From positions 11,154 through 75,153 of the forward strand of contig DASTAY010000026.1 in NCBI GenBank assembly GCA_035712345.1: a stretch of 64,000 bases of DNA, written 5' to 3'. Positions 1-10,148 of the stretch are shown here, in pieces. Each line of letters opens with the position of its first letter. Within the stretch, counting starts at the first letter, position 1. Both the position numbers and the translations under genes were made by a program. Under the pieces are notes generated by a model. It saw nothing but the letters and a program-made list of their open reading frames with translations, did no database searches and had not been told where the DNA came from. The stretch is from VRUE01 sp035712345 (GTDB lineage Bacteria; Actinomycetota; Thermoleophilia; Solirubrobacterales; 70-9).

Positions 1-1
1 G

Positions 2-397
2 CTCGCGCCTCCGCCAGAGCCCGCTTCCAAGGCGACCGGCGCAGCCCCACCTGGGCCGGCCCCTCACCGTGCCGCGCCCCTCGCGCAGCCGCTGGCGACG
101 GCCCGCCGCTTCCTCGGCGGGTACCTGCCGTTCCTCTACGGACGCGGAGCGGTGCGAGCCATCGCGGCCGCCGCGCCATCGCTCCGCGACCGGCTGGCCG
201 CCTCCCGACTGCGCGTCCCGCCGGCCGCGAGTGACCGCCATCCGCGTGTCGCCCAGATCGACGGCAGGCGCCTCGCCGCCGACCGGGTGCTGGTCACGGC
301 GAGGGTCGCGGATGGCGGCCCGGCGACCTACCCGATCTCGTTAACGCTCGCCCGGCGAAACGGCCGGTGGCTGGTCATAGCGGAGGGAACCGACTGA
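2..397 (+). CDS. C-terminal part of a hypothetical exported/conjugation-associated protein (5' end outside window)
   Basis: The open frame runs in from the left edge and stops at 397, so only the last ~131 residues are seen. They comprise a Pro/Ala-rich linker followed by a compact ~95-residue alpha+beta domain that begins near 'ARRFLGGYLPFLYGRG' and ends 'LARRNGRWLVIAEGTD'. A linker plus small NTF2/TcpC-like domain is typical of accessory proteins in Gram-positive conjugation modules, but I cannot assign a family firmly. The TGA overlaps the ATG of the next gene (TGATG at 395-399), so the two are translationally coupled. By context it is part of the integrated element's transfer operon. Confidence 0.6.
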   Translation, partial: LAPPPEPASKATGAAPPGPAPHRAAPLAQPLATARRFLGGYLPFLYGRGAVRAIAAAAPSLRDRLAASRLRVPPAASDRHPRVAQIDGRRLAADRVLVTARVADGGPATYPISLTLARRNGRWLVIAEGTD

Positions 398-1674
398 TGG
401 CCGCCCAGGATTCCAACCGCGGACGGCTCTCACCGTGGCTGCTGGGGGCGGCCGGCGGCGCCGTGGCCCTGATCGCGGTCCTCGCCGGCTCGCTGATGGC
501 GGTGCTCGGCGCCGAACTCGCCTGCGTCGGCGGCAATGACGCAAGCGCGGCGGCGGCTCCGGCGACCCGGGCGGCGAAGCGCGACATCCCGCGGAGGAGA
601 CTGCGGCTCTACCAGCAGGCCGGCCGGCGGTTCGATCTCGACTGGACCTTCCTCGCCTCGATCGGGACGCAGGAGTGCGGCACCGGGCTCTGCGCGCACG
701 TCTACCCCTCCGGCTGCGGCGGTCCGATGCAGATCGCGATCGTCCGCGAAAGCGCGTGCAGCCCCGGCTCGGGGCCGACGCTCTGGGAGCGCTACGGCGT
801 CGATGCCAACGGCGATGGGCAGGCCGACCCGTTCGATCTCGCCGACTCGATCTTCACCGCGGCAAAGCTGCTTCGCCAGGTGATGGGCGCGCCGCCGACC
901 GGCGGCTCCTACGCCGCCTATCGCCAGGCTGCCTGCGACTACTACGGCGCCTGCGCGGATGCGGCGGCGAACTACGCCGACGAGGTGATGGCGCGGGCGG
1001 TGGAGTACGGGTTCCACGGCGCCGGCAGCCCGGCGCCATCGGACCCCGGCGCCGCAGAACCGGCGCCGCCCGAAGGGAGCAGTTGCGGCGGAGGCGGATC
1101 GGCGCTGCCCTCCGGCACCGGCCCGATGGGGCCGGTGCGCAAGGCCGCGGCGCCCCGGCGCCTGGCGACCCTGCCGGCGGGCGTGAGCGCGGCGCCGGGG
1201 ATCGAATGCGACGCGCGGATCGTCCCCGATGTCGTCTACCTCGCCCGCCGCTTCGGCGTCATCGTCACCGCCTGCTTCGCCGCCTCCGGACATGAGGCGA
1301 CCGGCGAGCACCCGCTCGGGGCAGCCACCGACCTCGTTCCCCGCGACGGCGACTGGAGCCGGACCCTGCGGCTGGCGCAGGCCCTCGGCTGGCGGCCCGC
1401 CTGCGCGGCGTCCGGCGCCGCGCCCGAATGCGCCCGCCCGCCCTTCCGCTTCATCGGCTACAACGGCTATCCGAACCACGGCGACCCGCTGCACTGCATC
1501 CCCTGCGAAGGCGGGCCGCATCTGCACCTCTCCTGGCTGACCTCGGCCTCGCCGGGTGAGCCGGAGGCCCGGGCGCGCTTCGGCTACGAACCGGCGAGCT
1601 GGATCGAGGTCTTCGACACCACCTCGACCTCAACCACCGGAGCCGCGTCGAGACATGGAGGCGGCCGTGGCTGA
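397..1674 (+). CDS. Bifunctional cell-wall hydrolase: lytic transglycosylase plus M15-like peptidase
   Basis: 425 residues. The N-terminus (residues ~12-45) is one hydrophobic segment, so the protein is membrane-anchored or secreted. Residues ~70-200 look like an SLT-type lytic transglycosylase: 'LDWTFLASIGTQECG' carries the likely catalytic Glu, followed by 'GPMQI'. After a Pro/Ala/Ser linker, residues ~280-410 resemble M15 DD-peptidases, with 'GEHPLGAATDL' (HxxGxAxD pattern) and 'HLHLSW' providing metal ligands. Such VirB1/TcpG-like enzymes open peptidoglycan for conjugative transfer. The ATG at 397 overlaps the preceding stop. An upstream in-frame start at 367 would lie inside the previous gene. 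The 3' end overlaps the methyltransferase start. Confidence 0.75.
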   Translation: MAAQDSNRGRLSPWLLGAAGGAVALIAVLAGSLMAVLGAELACVGGNDASAAAAPATRAAKRDIPRRRLRLYQQAGRRFDLDWTFLASIGTQECGTGLCAHVYPSGCGGPMQIAIVRESACSPGSGPTLWERYGVDANGDGQADPFDLADSIFTAAKLLRQVMGAPPTGGSYAAYRQAACDYYGACADAAANYADEVMARAVEYGFHGAGSPAPSDPGAAEPAPPEGSSCGGGGSALPSGTGPMGPVRKAAAPRRLATLPAGVSAAPGIECDARIVPDVVYLARRFGVIVTACFAASGHEATGEHPLGAATDLVPRDGDWSRTLRLAQALGWRPACAASGAAPECARPPFRFIGYNGYPNHGDPLHCIPCEGGPHLHLSWLTSASPGEPEARARFGYEPASWIEVFDTTSTSTTGAASRHGGGRG

Positions 1675-2887
1675 GCCACTGATCCTCGACCTCTTCGCGG
1701 GCGCAGGCGGCTGGGAGGAGGGCCTGCGTGCCCTCGGACACCGAGCGCTCGGAGTCGAGCAGGACCAAACCGCGTCGGCCACCGCCATCGCGGCCGGACA
1801 CGAGCGCCTCAACGCCGATGTCGCCGCCCTCGACCCCGAGGACTTCGCACCGCTGTGGGGGCTGATCGCCTCGCCGCCCTGTCAGGCGTACTCGGTCGCC
1901 GGCCACAAACTCGGCAGGCGGGACAAAGAGCATGTGATCGCCTGTGCCCATGACTTCGCCGCCGGCCGCGACACCCGCGCCTCCCGGCTGAGGGACTGCC
2001 AGGACGATCGCTCCCTGCTCACCGTCGAGCCGCTGCGCTTCGCCCTGGCGCTGCGGCCGAGCTGGGTGGCCCTGGAGCAGGTACCTCCCGTCGCGGAGCT
2101 GTGGTCGATCTTCGCCGAGCTGCTCGGCGAGCACGGCTACAGCAGCGTCGTCGGCGTGCTCTCCGCCGAGCGCTACGGGGTGCCCCAGGTCCGCAAGCGC
2201 GCCTTCCTGATCGCCTCCACCGAGGGGGAGGTGAAGCTGCCCGAGCCGAGCCACCGCTCGTTCAACTCGCGCCGCCACAGAACGCCCGAGGACGAGCTGC
2301 ACCTTCCCCCGTGGGTGAGCATGGCCGAGGCGCTCGGCTGGGGAGACGAGCCGGCGATCCTGCGCAGCAATCACACCAACTCCGGGCGCCATCCCGGCGG
2401 CGCCCCTCGCTCGCTGGACCGCCCCGCCTTCACCCTGATGAGCAGCTCGCGGGCGTGGAAGATCGAACCCGCCCCACCGACCGGCTCACCCCGCCCGGCT
2501 CGGCGCGCCGAGCCGCCGGCAGATTGCCGCCGCCACAACGAACGCCAGGCCGCCAAGCGGCGGGCGGACGGACGATCCGCGGACGTGCCCGCCTGGACGC
2601 ATCGCCGCCCGGCGACCACTGTGGTCTGCGACCCGAGGGTCTTCGGCCCGGGGAGCTGGTCGCGCAACGGAGCGGCCGCCAACCGCGAGCGCAAGAGGCC
2701 GGTGAGGGTCACCGTCGAGCAGGCCGCGGTGCTCCAGGGCTTCCGCCACGACTACCCGTGGCAGGGATCGCGGTCCCAGCGCTTCGCGCAGATCGGCAAC
2801 GCGGTCTGCCCGCCCCTCGCCGGCCGGGTGCTTCGAGAGGCGATGCGTCCCGGCGGCCGGAATCGACGCGGAGGCGGCCGATGCTGA
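1655..2887 (+). CDS. DNA (cytosine-5-)-methyltransferase
   Basis: 410 residues from ATG 1655 (GTG 1667 is an alternative start). It contains the C5-methyltransferase motifs in order: motif I 'LDLFAGAGGWEEG' (SAM binding), motif IV 'SPPCQAYS' with the catalytic Cys, motif VI-like 'ALEQVPP' (EQV where most enzymes have ENV), motif VIII 'QVRKRAFLIAS', motif IX 'RPATTV' and motif X 'QIGNAVCPPLAGRVL'. The ~150 residues between VIII and IX form the target-recognition region. No restriction endonuclease is adjacent, so it is probably a solitary methyltransferase that protects or marks the conjugative element. It overlaps the hydrolase gene by 20 bp, which suggests one operon. Confidence 0.9.
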   Translation: MEAAVAEPLILDLFAGAGGWEEGLRALGHRALGVEQDQTASATAIAAGHERLNADVAALDPEDFAPLWGLIASPPCQAYSVAGHKLGRRDKEHVIACAHDFAAGRDTRASRLRDCQDDRSLLTVEPLRFALALRPSWVALEQVPPVAELWSIFAELLGEHGYSSVVGVLSAERYGVPQVRKRAFLIASTEGEVKLPEPSHRSFNSRRHRTPEDELHLPPWVSMAEALGWGDEPAILRSNHTNSGRHPGGAPRSLDRPAFTLMSSSRAWKIEPAPPTGSPRPARRAEPPADCRRHNERQAAKRRADGRSADVPAWTHRRPATTVVCDPRVFGPGSWSRNGAAANRERKRPVRVTVEQAAVLQGFRHDYPWQGSRSQRFAQIGNAVCPPLAGRVLREAMRPGGRNRRGGGRC

Positions 2888-2897
2888 GCCCGAGACC

Positions 2898-2940
2898 ACC
2901 TCGTTCTGCGCCTCGTTCTGCACCTCGTTCTGCGCCTCGC
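2898..2940. repeat. 12-bp tandem repeat, about 3.5 units
   Basis: Units of [A/G]CCTCGTTCTGC occur at 2898-2909, 2910-2921 and 2922-2933, with a partial fourth unit. They lie in the 147-bp gap between the methyltransferase stop and the coupling-ATPase start. No function is evident; the array could have arisen by slippage. Confidence 0.8.
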
Positions 2941-3034
2941 ACCCCGTTTTCAGCGTGGCGCCCCATTCCCTTCTGTGAAGCCGGTTGCGGGACATGCCCT
3001 CCGCTGACTTCCTACTCCTCAACCCCGATGCGCC

Positions 3035-5641
3035 ATGTCTGATCGCGAGCGTCGCGATGCTCGCTCGCTCCTGGCGCTCGCCATCGCCATCGTCGGCGCG
3101 ATCCTCGTCGCTCGACTTCCCCGCTGGGCCGATGCTCTCGCTGGCTCATCGGTGCGTCCGATCGTCGCCACCCTCGCTGGCGCTCTGGTGGTGTTCGCAC
3201 TCTTGCTCCTCGTCGCCCGCGCCGTCTGCACCCGACGCGGTCTCCGAAATCGCTCGACGGTGCTGTTGCTTCCGGCGCCGTCCTTCAACCCGAGCGAGGA
3301 GGCGGTCCTGCGGTTCGCCTCCGGCCTCGCGCGCACTCGCCGGGTCGTGCGAGGGCTGCTGGACGCCCCGGCGAGCGCCGTGCGGGTCCGGCTCGACGCC
3401 GACCCGAAGGGACGCCTCCGCTACACGGTCGAGCTGCCGACCCGCGCGCGTGCGGCGCTCGCCGCCGCCGCGGCCGCCTACGGAGAGGTCGAGCTGCGCG
3501 ACGCTCCCGCCGATGAAGCGCCTGGGCCGAAGCCGTCCAAGGACAGGGAGGTCGTCCGAGCCGAGCTGGTGCTGGCGCGGCCGAGCACCGAGCCCCTTCG
3601 CGCCACCGGACTCGATCCCGACCCGCTCGCCGGATTCGCCCGGGCGCTGCGAGGGCTCACGCCGGGCGACGGCGAGACCGTCGAGGTCTGTGTCGATCTG
3701 CTGCCGGTCACCGCGGCCAAGCGGCGGCGACTGCATCGCCGCCTGCTCCGCGAAGCCCGGCGGCGGCGCCCTGCCGGCGAGGCCGCCAGCCAATCGCTCA
3801 CCGATCTGTTTGGGGGCGAGCGCGATGCGGCGGCGCCCGCGGAGCTGGTCGGGCGGCGGGCGGACCGGCGGGCGCTGACCGACAAGCTCGGATCGCCCGA
3901 GCCCCTGTTCACCGTCCAGGTGCTGGCCCGGGTCGCCTCGCCGGTCCCCGGTCGCGCCAAGGCCCGCCTCCTCGCCCTGCTCGCCGCCTTCGATGCCTTC
4001 GCCGGGGAGAACCACTGGCGGGTCTCCGGCCTGCGGATTCCAGGCGTTGCCTTCCTCGGCTCCGACCTCCCAGGGCGCCGGGCACGCTTCGATCGCCGGC
4101 TCACCTCCGGGCGCTTCTCCCCCGCCCGGCGACGCCTCGTAACCGCCACCGAGGTCGCCGGCCTGCTGAAGCCGCCGACCGCCAGGTGCCCGGTTCCCCA
4201 GGTGCTGCGCTCGGCGGGCGCGATCCCGCCGCCGCCGGACGGTCTACCGACCTTCGCCGGCCAGAGCGACCTCCTGCCGCTCGGGCGGATCGAGACCGAA
4301 TCCGGTGAGCGCCTGGTCGGCGTTCCGCTCGCCGACACCTTCTTCTCCTACATGGCCGGCCGCTCGCGCTGGGGCAAGACGGAGACGGCGATCGGCCAGT
4401 TCCTGCACCTCGCCCGGTCGGGGCACGGCTGCTTCTTCCTCGACCCGCACGAGGACGGGTTGCAGAAGATCAAGGAACACCTCACCCACGAGGGGGTGTT
4501 GGAGCGGGTCATCGAGATCAACCTCGCCCGCCCGGACCAGCGCCAGCTCGGCTGGAACCTCTTTGCGGTCAAGGGCCGCTCGGAAGCACAGGCGCAGGGA
4601 CAGGCCGATGCGGTGGTCGATGCGATCGCCAGCACGATGCGCTGGGACGAGCACAACACCCGAGCGCTCAACCTGACGACTCAGGCGGCCCAGGGATTGA
4701 TCGGGCTCGCCCGCCATCTGCCGGTAGAGCTGGCGCCGACGATCTTCCAGATTCCGACCCTGCTCGCCAACCCCGACTGGCGGGCCTCCGTGCTTCCGTT
4801 TCTCCCGGCGCCGACCCGGCGGTTCTTCACCGAGCGGTTCCCGTTGCTCAGCGAGGAGGCGGTCACGCCGGTCACCAACCTGATCGACCGGCTCCGGGCG
4901 GCCCCGGCCGTCTCGGCGCTGCTCGGGAACCCGCGGTCGAGCTATGACATCCGCCAAGCAATGGACGACGGAGGCATCGTCCTCGCCTGCCCGGGGTCGG
5001 GCTCAACGCGGGACCGCCTGATCGCCAACTTCCTCGTCTACGACCTCCTCCACGCCGCCAAGAGCCGCGCCGAGCTGGCGCCCGAGAAGCGGCATCCGTT
5101 CTACGCGCTGCTTGACGAGGTGCAGACCTATGACGGCGCTTCGTCGGGCAACCTCGCGGCCCTGCTGGAGCAGACCGCCAAGTACGGGGCGCGGGTGTTC
5201 CTCTTCAACCAGAACCCGGAGCGGCTCACCCCGGCGACGCTGAACGCGGTTACGACGAACCGCTCGCACCTGATCTCCACGGCGCTCGGCGCCAAGGCGG
5301 CCGCGTTGCTGACCCGCGAGTGGGGTGGATCGGTTGAGCCGGAGACGGTCGTCAACCTCCCGCGCTACACCTCGATCGCCTCGGTCACCCTCGATGGCGA
5401 GGTGAGTCCACCGTTCCTGGTGCGTGGCGTCCCGGTGGACGAGCTCTTCCCCGATACCCCGGACGGCGAAGGGCGGGCGGCGCTCGAAAGGGCGATTGGC
5501 CGCGGCGCGGACAGGCGGCCGGTGAAGGCCACCCTCGCCGAGCTCGACCGTCTTGATGATCGGATCGCCGAGCACCTTCAATGTGGGCAAAGGCCCGCCG
5601 GGAACACTGGCAGCTTCGATCTCCCCGGGGAGGAACAGTGA
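3035..5641 (+). CDS. VirD4/TraG-like conjugative coupling ATPase
   Basis: 868 residues. Two hydrophobic segments lie near the N-terminus ('LALAIAIVGAILVARL' and 'LAGALVVFALLLLVARAV'), as in membrane-anchored type IV coupling proteins. A ~380-residue N-terminal region of unknown fold precedes the RecA-like motor: Walker A 'GRSRWGKTE' near residues 442-450 and Walker B 'FYALLDEVQTY' near 688-698, followed by a QNPERL sensor region. These proteins pump the transferred DNA strand to the secretion channel. The start is ATG 3035. The TGA overlaps the GTG of the next gene (GTGA), so coupling with the replication-relaxation protein is likely. Together they form the transfer/processing core of the element. 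Confidence 0.85.
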   Translation: MSDRERRDARSLLALAIAIVGAILVARLPRWADALAGSSVRPIVATLAGALVVFALLLLVARAVCTRRGLRNRSTVLLLPAPSFNPSEEAVLRFASGLARTRRVVRGLLDAPASAVRVRLDADPKGRLRYTVELPTRARAALAAAAAAYGEVELRDAPADEAPGPKPSKDREVVRAELVLARPSTEPLRATGLDPDPLAGFARALRGLTPGDGETVEVCVDLLPVTAAKRRRLHRRLLREARRRRPAGEAASQSLTDLFGGERDAAAPAELVGRRADRRALTDKLGSPEPLFTVQVLARVASPVPGRAKARLLALLAAFDAFAGENHWRVSGLRIPGVAFLGSDLPGRRARFDRRLTSGRFSPARRRLVTATEVAGLLKPPTARCPVPQVLRSAGAIPPPPDGLPTFAGQSDLLPLGRIETESGERLVGVPLADTFFSYMAGRSRWGKTETAIGQFLHLARSGHGCFFLDPHEDGLQKIKEHLTHEGVLERVIEINLARPDQRQLGWNLFAVKGRSEAQAQGQADAVVDAIASTMRWDEHNTRALNLTTQAAQGLIGLARHLPVELAPTIFQIPTLLANPDWRASVLPFLPAPTRRFFTERFPLLSEEAVTPVTNLIDRLRAAPAVSALLGNPRSSYDIRQAMDDGGIVLACPGSGSTRDRLIANFLVYDLLHAAKSRAELAPEKRHPFYALLDEVQTYDGASSGNLAALLEQTAKYGARVFLFNQNPERLTPATLNAVTTNRSHLISTALGAKAAALLTREWGGSVEPETVVNLPRYTSIASVTLDGEVSPPFLVRGVPVDELFPDTPDGEGRAALERAIGRGADRRPVKATLAELDRLDDRIAEHLQCGQRPAGNTGSFDLPGEEQ

Positions 5642-6531
5642 GCGCCGGCACTCGGGGACTTCGCGGATCGTCCGTCGCGATCCTCGAAAGCCTCTACCAG
5701 CACCGGCTGCTCTCGACCCGCCAGGTTCACGACCTCCACACCCCCAAGGCGACGGCGCGGTTCGCGCAGGAAACCCTCGTGGACTTGAGGGCGGCCAGCC
5801 TCGTGGATCGGGTCGTGCGGCCGGGCGGGTTGGGGGTCTGGTTCCTCACCTCGGGTGGAATCGAGATGGTCGAGGAAATCCCCAACCGGGTCGAGACCCG
5901 TCGAACGTCGATCTCGCCGGAGCGCGCGGCCGGCCCCCTCCAGGCCCACACGCTGGCGGTCAACGATGTCGGGGTCGGCTTCGTGCGGCTGGCCCGCGAG
6001 CGCGGCGAGGAGTTCGGGCCCTTCGGATGGCGCCATGAGATCGCCCATCCGCTGACCCCGCCCGGAAAGCGACAGGAGAGGCTGATCGCCGACGCGATCC
6101 TGAGCTACCAGGCCAATGAGAAGGGGGCGACGCGCTTCCACTACAGGTTCATCGAGGTCGATCGCGCCAACCGACCGGTTGACGACCTGGCAGCTCAGAT
6201 CGGGCGCTACGGGCGCCTGTATCGACGCCCCTCCAACGGCAGGCACGCCGCCCTCCACTGGACGCGCCGCTACAGGGTCTTCCCAAACGTCCTCGTCCTC
6301 CTCGCGGGCCGACCCGACCCGAACCTCGAGCGGAGGAGGGCAACGCTGCTCGCCCTCTGCCGCGCCGACCCCGACCTGGCACGCTCGCCAGAGCTCCAGG
6401 TCTTCGTCTGCCTGCTGCCCGAACTCAAGCGGCACGGCCCGGCGGCCACGATCTTCCGCACCGTCACCGAGCCGGATCGCCCGGCTGATTGGCTCGGCAG
6501 GCGGCCGACCGGGCAGGGTGAGCGGCCATGA
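5638..6531 (+). CDS. Replication-relaxation family protein
   Basis: 297 residues from GTG 5638, which overlaps the upstream TGA. The N-terminus is a winged-helix-like segment ('ILESLYQHRLLSTRQVHDLH', then 'LTSGGIEMVEE') followed by an alpha/beta domain with 'HTLAVNDVGVGFVRLARERG' and 'FIEVDRANRPVDDLAAQIGRY'. This is the layout of the replication-relaxation (Replic_Relax) family, which is common next to TraG/VirD4-like ATPases in actinobacterial and firmicute mobile elements and is thought to take part in relaxation or replication initiation at the transfer origin. No HUH relaxase is visible in the window, so this protein may cover that step, or the relaxase lies upstream. Assignment is from pattern recall. 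Confidence 0.75.
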   Translation: MSAGTRGLRGSSVAILESLYQHRLLSTRQVHDLHTPKATARFAQETLVDLRAASLVDRVVRPGGLGVWFLTSGGIEMVEEIPNRVETRRTSISPERAAGPLQAHTLAVNDVGVGFVRLARERGEEFGPFGWRHEIAHPLTPPGKRQERLIADAILSYQANEKGATRFHYRFIEVDRANRPVDDLAAQIGRYGRLYRRPSNGRHAALHWTRRYRVFPNVLVLLAGRPDPNLERRRATLLALCRADPDLARSPELQVFVCLLPELKRHGPAATIFRTVTEPDRPADWLGRRPTGQGERP

Positions 6532-6582
6532 CCCAGGGCCGGCGCCGCGAAGACCGATCGCATCCGAGTCAAGCCCGACACA

Positions 6583-6669
6583 ATGGGACGCGATGCGCAC
6601 GAGGGCATCGACATCCCGACCGCAACCGAGGTCGCTGCCAGGAGCAGGAACCCCGATGCGGAGACCTGA
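6583..6669 (+). CDS. Possible small ORF (28 aa) in the recombinase leader
   Basis: Downstream of the replication-relaxation stop, the same frame reads 'RVKPDTMGRDAHEGIDIPT' and then a natural-looking helix, ending at TGA 6667. The only standard start in this stretch is ATG 6583. Residue composition looks far more protein-like than the other frames here, which are Arg/His/Cys-rich. It could be a very small protein, the tail of a gene that lost its start, or the remains of a readthrough extension of the gene before it, since the stop at 6529-6531 separates the two in the same frame. Confidence 0.35.
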   Translation: MGRDAHEGIDIPTATEVAARSRNPDAET

Positions 6670-6677
6670 AGGCGAGC

Positions 6678-6795
6678 ATGACCGTCGAGCACGCTGAGCC
6701 AGGCTCGGCCCTGGACGATCGGCTCCGCCAAGAGCAGGCGCGGGCGATCTTCGACCTGCTCGCATCGGCGCGCGACCGCGAGAGGGGCGAAGACG

Positions 6796-6806
<11 letters not shown>
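6678..6806 (+). CDS. Small hypothetical protein upstream of the recombinase
   Basis: 42 residues from ATG 6678. The sequence contains an amphipathic helix ('LDDRLRQEQARAIFDLLAS'). The frame is open back to an ATG at 6528, but the extra 50 residues are Arg/His/Cys-rich and look like an out-of-frame reading, so the short start is preferred. It ends 11 bp inside the recombinase gene. Its position immediately before the recombinase suggests a regulator or directionality factor, but there is no homology evidence. Confidence 0.45.
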
Positions 6807-8559
<1,753 letters not shown>

Positions 8560-8781
8560 GCGGTCTGTCAATGCTAGCAATGGCGCGACGGGCGGACATG
8601 GCGCCTCGGGTGGCCGCGGGCGGGCTTGCGCCTCATTTCTAGTCGGTAGCGCTCCGGGACGTAGGTCTCTGGGCGTACTTGCGGGCCTCTCCTGCAGCCG
8701 TATCACTCGAGTGCAGCCGGCCCCGATTCCTTTCATGGCCGCTCTCGAACCCTCGGTCTTCACCCAGCGACCTTAACTAGA

Positions 8782-9726
8782 GTGCCGCCTCCCATGGCAG
8801 GCCCCTTGCAGAGAGTCGCGGTGATCGACGTCGGCAGCAACTCGACGCGGTTGCTGGTCGCCGATGTCGACGGGAGGGTCTCAGTGGTCGAGCGACAGAG
8901 CCGCGTGACCCGCCTCGGCCGCGGCGTCGACCTCTCCGGACAGCTCGCCGACGAGGCGATCGAGGCGGCCTGCGCGGCGATCGGCGACTACGTGGAGATC
9001 TGCCGGAGCCTCGCGGTGGAAAAGGTCGCCGCGATCGCGACCAGCGCCGTGCGCGACGCCTCCAACGGCGACGCCTTCGCCGCCGAGCTGCGCGAGCGCT
9101 TCGCCCTCGCCGCCCGCGTTCTCGACGGCGAGGAGGAGGCGCGCCTCACCTATCGCGGTGCGACCGCGGAACAGTCGCCGTCCGTCCCGACCCTGGTGAT
9201 CGACATCGGCGGCGGCTCGACCGAGATGATCGTCGGCCGCGGCGCCGACGTCGGCTTCCACACCTCCCTACAGGCCGGCGTCGTCCGCCACACCGAGCGC
9301 CACATCTCCGGCGACCCGCCCACCGCCGTCGAGCTCGAGGCCCTCGCCGATGACGCCCGCGCGCTGATCGCAGAAGCCCGCGCCGGCCACAACGGGGCGC
9401 GGGCACAAGCCGGCATCGCCGTCGCCGGCACCCCCACCTCGCTCGCCGCGGTCGAGCTCGGCCTCGATCCCTACGACGCCGCCCGGGTGCACGGTCACCT
9501 CCTCTCCCTGGAGACGATCCAGCGTGAGCTCTCGCGCTTTGCCTCCGCGCCGCTCTCCGAGCGAGCCCAGATCGTCGGGCTGCACCCCGATCGGGCGCCG
9601 ACGATCATCGCCGGCTGCGTGATCCTGATCGAGGCGATGCGCGCCTTCGGGCTGGAGCGAATCCAGGCCTCCGAGCACGACATCCTCTACGGAATGGCCC
9701 TCGAGACGGCCTCCCGGCTTGGATAA
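8782..9726 (+). CDS. Ppx/GppA-family exopolyphosphatase / pppGpp phosphohydrolase
   Basis: 314 residues from GTG 8782 (ATG 8794 also possible). ASKHA-fold motifs are present: 'VIDVGSNSTRLLVADV' (phosphate-1), 'AIATSAVRDASNG', and 'VIDIGGGSTEMIVG' (phosphate-2, with the catalytic Glu upstream in 'DGEEEARLTYRG'). The length matches short actinobacterial Ppx1/2 proteins that lack the C-terminal HD domain of E. coli Ppx. It hydrolyses terminal phosphates of polyphosphate and possibly pppGpp; sequence alone does not decide the substrate. It is monocistronic and begins immediately beyond the tRNA-fMet promoter region. Confidence 0.85.
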   Translation: MPPPMAGPLQRVAVIDVGSNSTRLLVADVDGRVSVVERQSRVTRLGRGVDLSGQLADEAIEAACAAIGDYVEICRSLAVEKVAAIATSAVRDASNGDAFAAELRERFALAARVLDGEEEARLTYRGATAEQSPSVPTLVIDIGGGSTEMIVGRGADVGFHTSLQAGVVRHTERHISGDPPTAVELEALADDARALIAEARAGHNGARAQAGIAVAGTPTSLAAVELGLDPYDAARVHGHLLSLETIQRELSRFASAPLSERAQIVGLHPDRAPTIIAGCVILIEAMRAFGLERIQASEHDILYGMALETASRLG

Positions 9727-9810
9727 CCAGGCATGAACCCGTAGTCGCCAACGCCGTGGGACCCGGTGTACAGGCGAGTTTTCGGGACCCGTCCAGTTGG
9801 GTAAACGTTC

Positions 9811-9838
9811 TTGGGTTAGCCCAAAAAATTGGTAGAGT
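9811..9838 (+). promoter_or_regulatory. Candidate sigma-70 promoter for the small ORF at 9924
   Basis: TTGGGT (9811-9816) and TAGAGT (9833-9838) are separated by 16 bp within an unusually AT-rich stretch of this GC-rich region. A short TTGGG/CCCAA repeat overlaps the -35 box. Only the spacing and base composition support it. Confidence 0.35.
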
Positions 9839-9923
9839 CTTTCTACCGATTTGTCAGTAGCAGTAAAAGCAGCGCCTAGACATTTCGGATAGGCGAGCGC
9901 ATACTCGTCACATCGGGGAAGAG

Positions 9924-10052
9924 GTGAAGGCGAGAGTCTCCATCACGGAACCGGTCATAGGGTTCGGACGATTGCCGCATCATGGCGCCTCCCGCCGTCT
10001 GAGCCCATCGAATAAGAACTGGTCCCTGAAGACGTACCCCTGCCCGTCCTGA
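9924..10052 (+). CDS. Candidate 42-residue peptide of unknown function
   Basis: GTG 9924 follows GGGGAAGAGG, a purine-rich ribosome-binding sequence, and the frame ends at TGA 10050-10052. Upstream is an AT-rich promoter-like stretch (9811-9838); downstream is a strong 13-bp hairpin (10064-10096). The peptide is basic in its middle part, contains 'EPVIGFGRLPHHG' and ends 'SLKTYPCPS', with a single Cys three residues from the C-terminus. It has no transmembrane segment and I do not recognise a family. It could be a leader peptide, a small structural protein or a modified-peptide precursor. It sits alone between ppx and a convergent TPP-enzyme gene in an otherwise gene-free 422-bp interval (9727-10148). 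Confidence 0.4.
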   Translation: MKARVSITEPVIGFGRLPHHGASRRLSPSNKNWSLKTYPCPS

Positions 10053-10063
10053 GGGGCCAACTT

Positions 10064-10096
10064 GAATCGACCGCCAGCAGCGATGGCGGTCGATTC
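10064..10096. terminator. Strong hairpin, probable terminator of the small ORF
   Basis: Perfect 13-bp inverted repeat (10064-10076 / 10084-10096, arm GAATCGACCGCCA) with a 7-nt loop, followed by TCGTTT on the plus strand. It starts 12 bp after the small ORF's stop and may also end the convergent TPP-enzyme transcript. Confidence 0.6.
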
Positions 10097-10148
10097 TCGT
10101 TTGGGAGAAATCCCGGCCAGCTCGGCCCGCAAGCCAATTTTGGCTTGC

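Noticed and set aside
9811..9824. TTGGG-TTAG-CCCAA as a terminator of the ppx gene
   Set aside because: The stem is only 5 bp and is followed by an A-run, not a T-run, on the plus strand.
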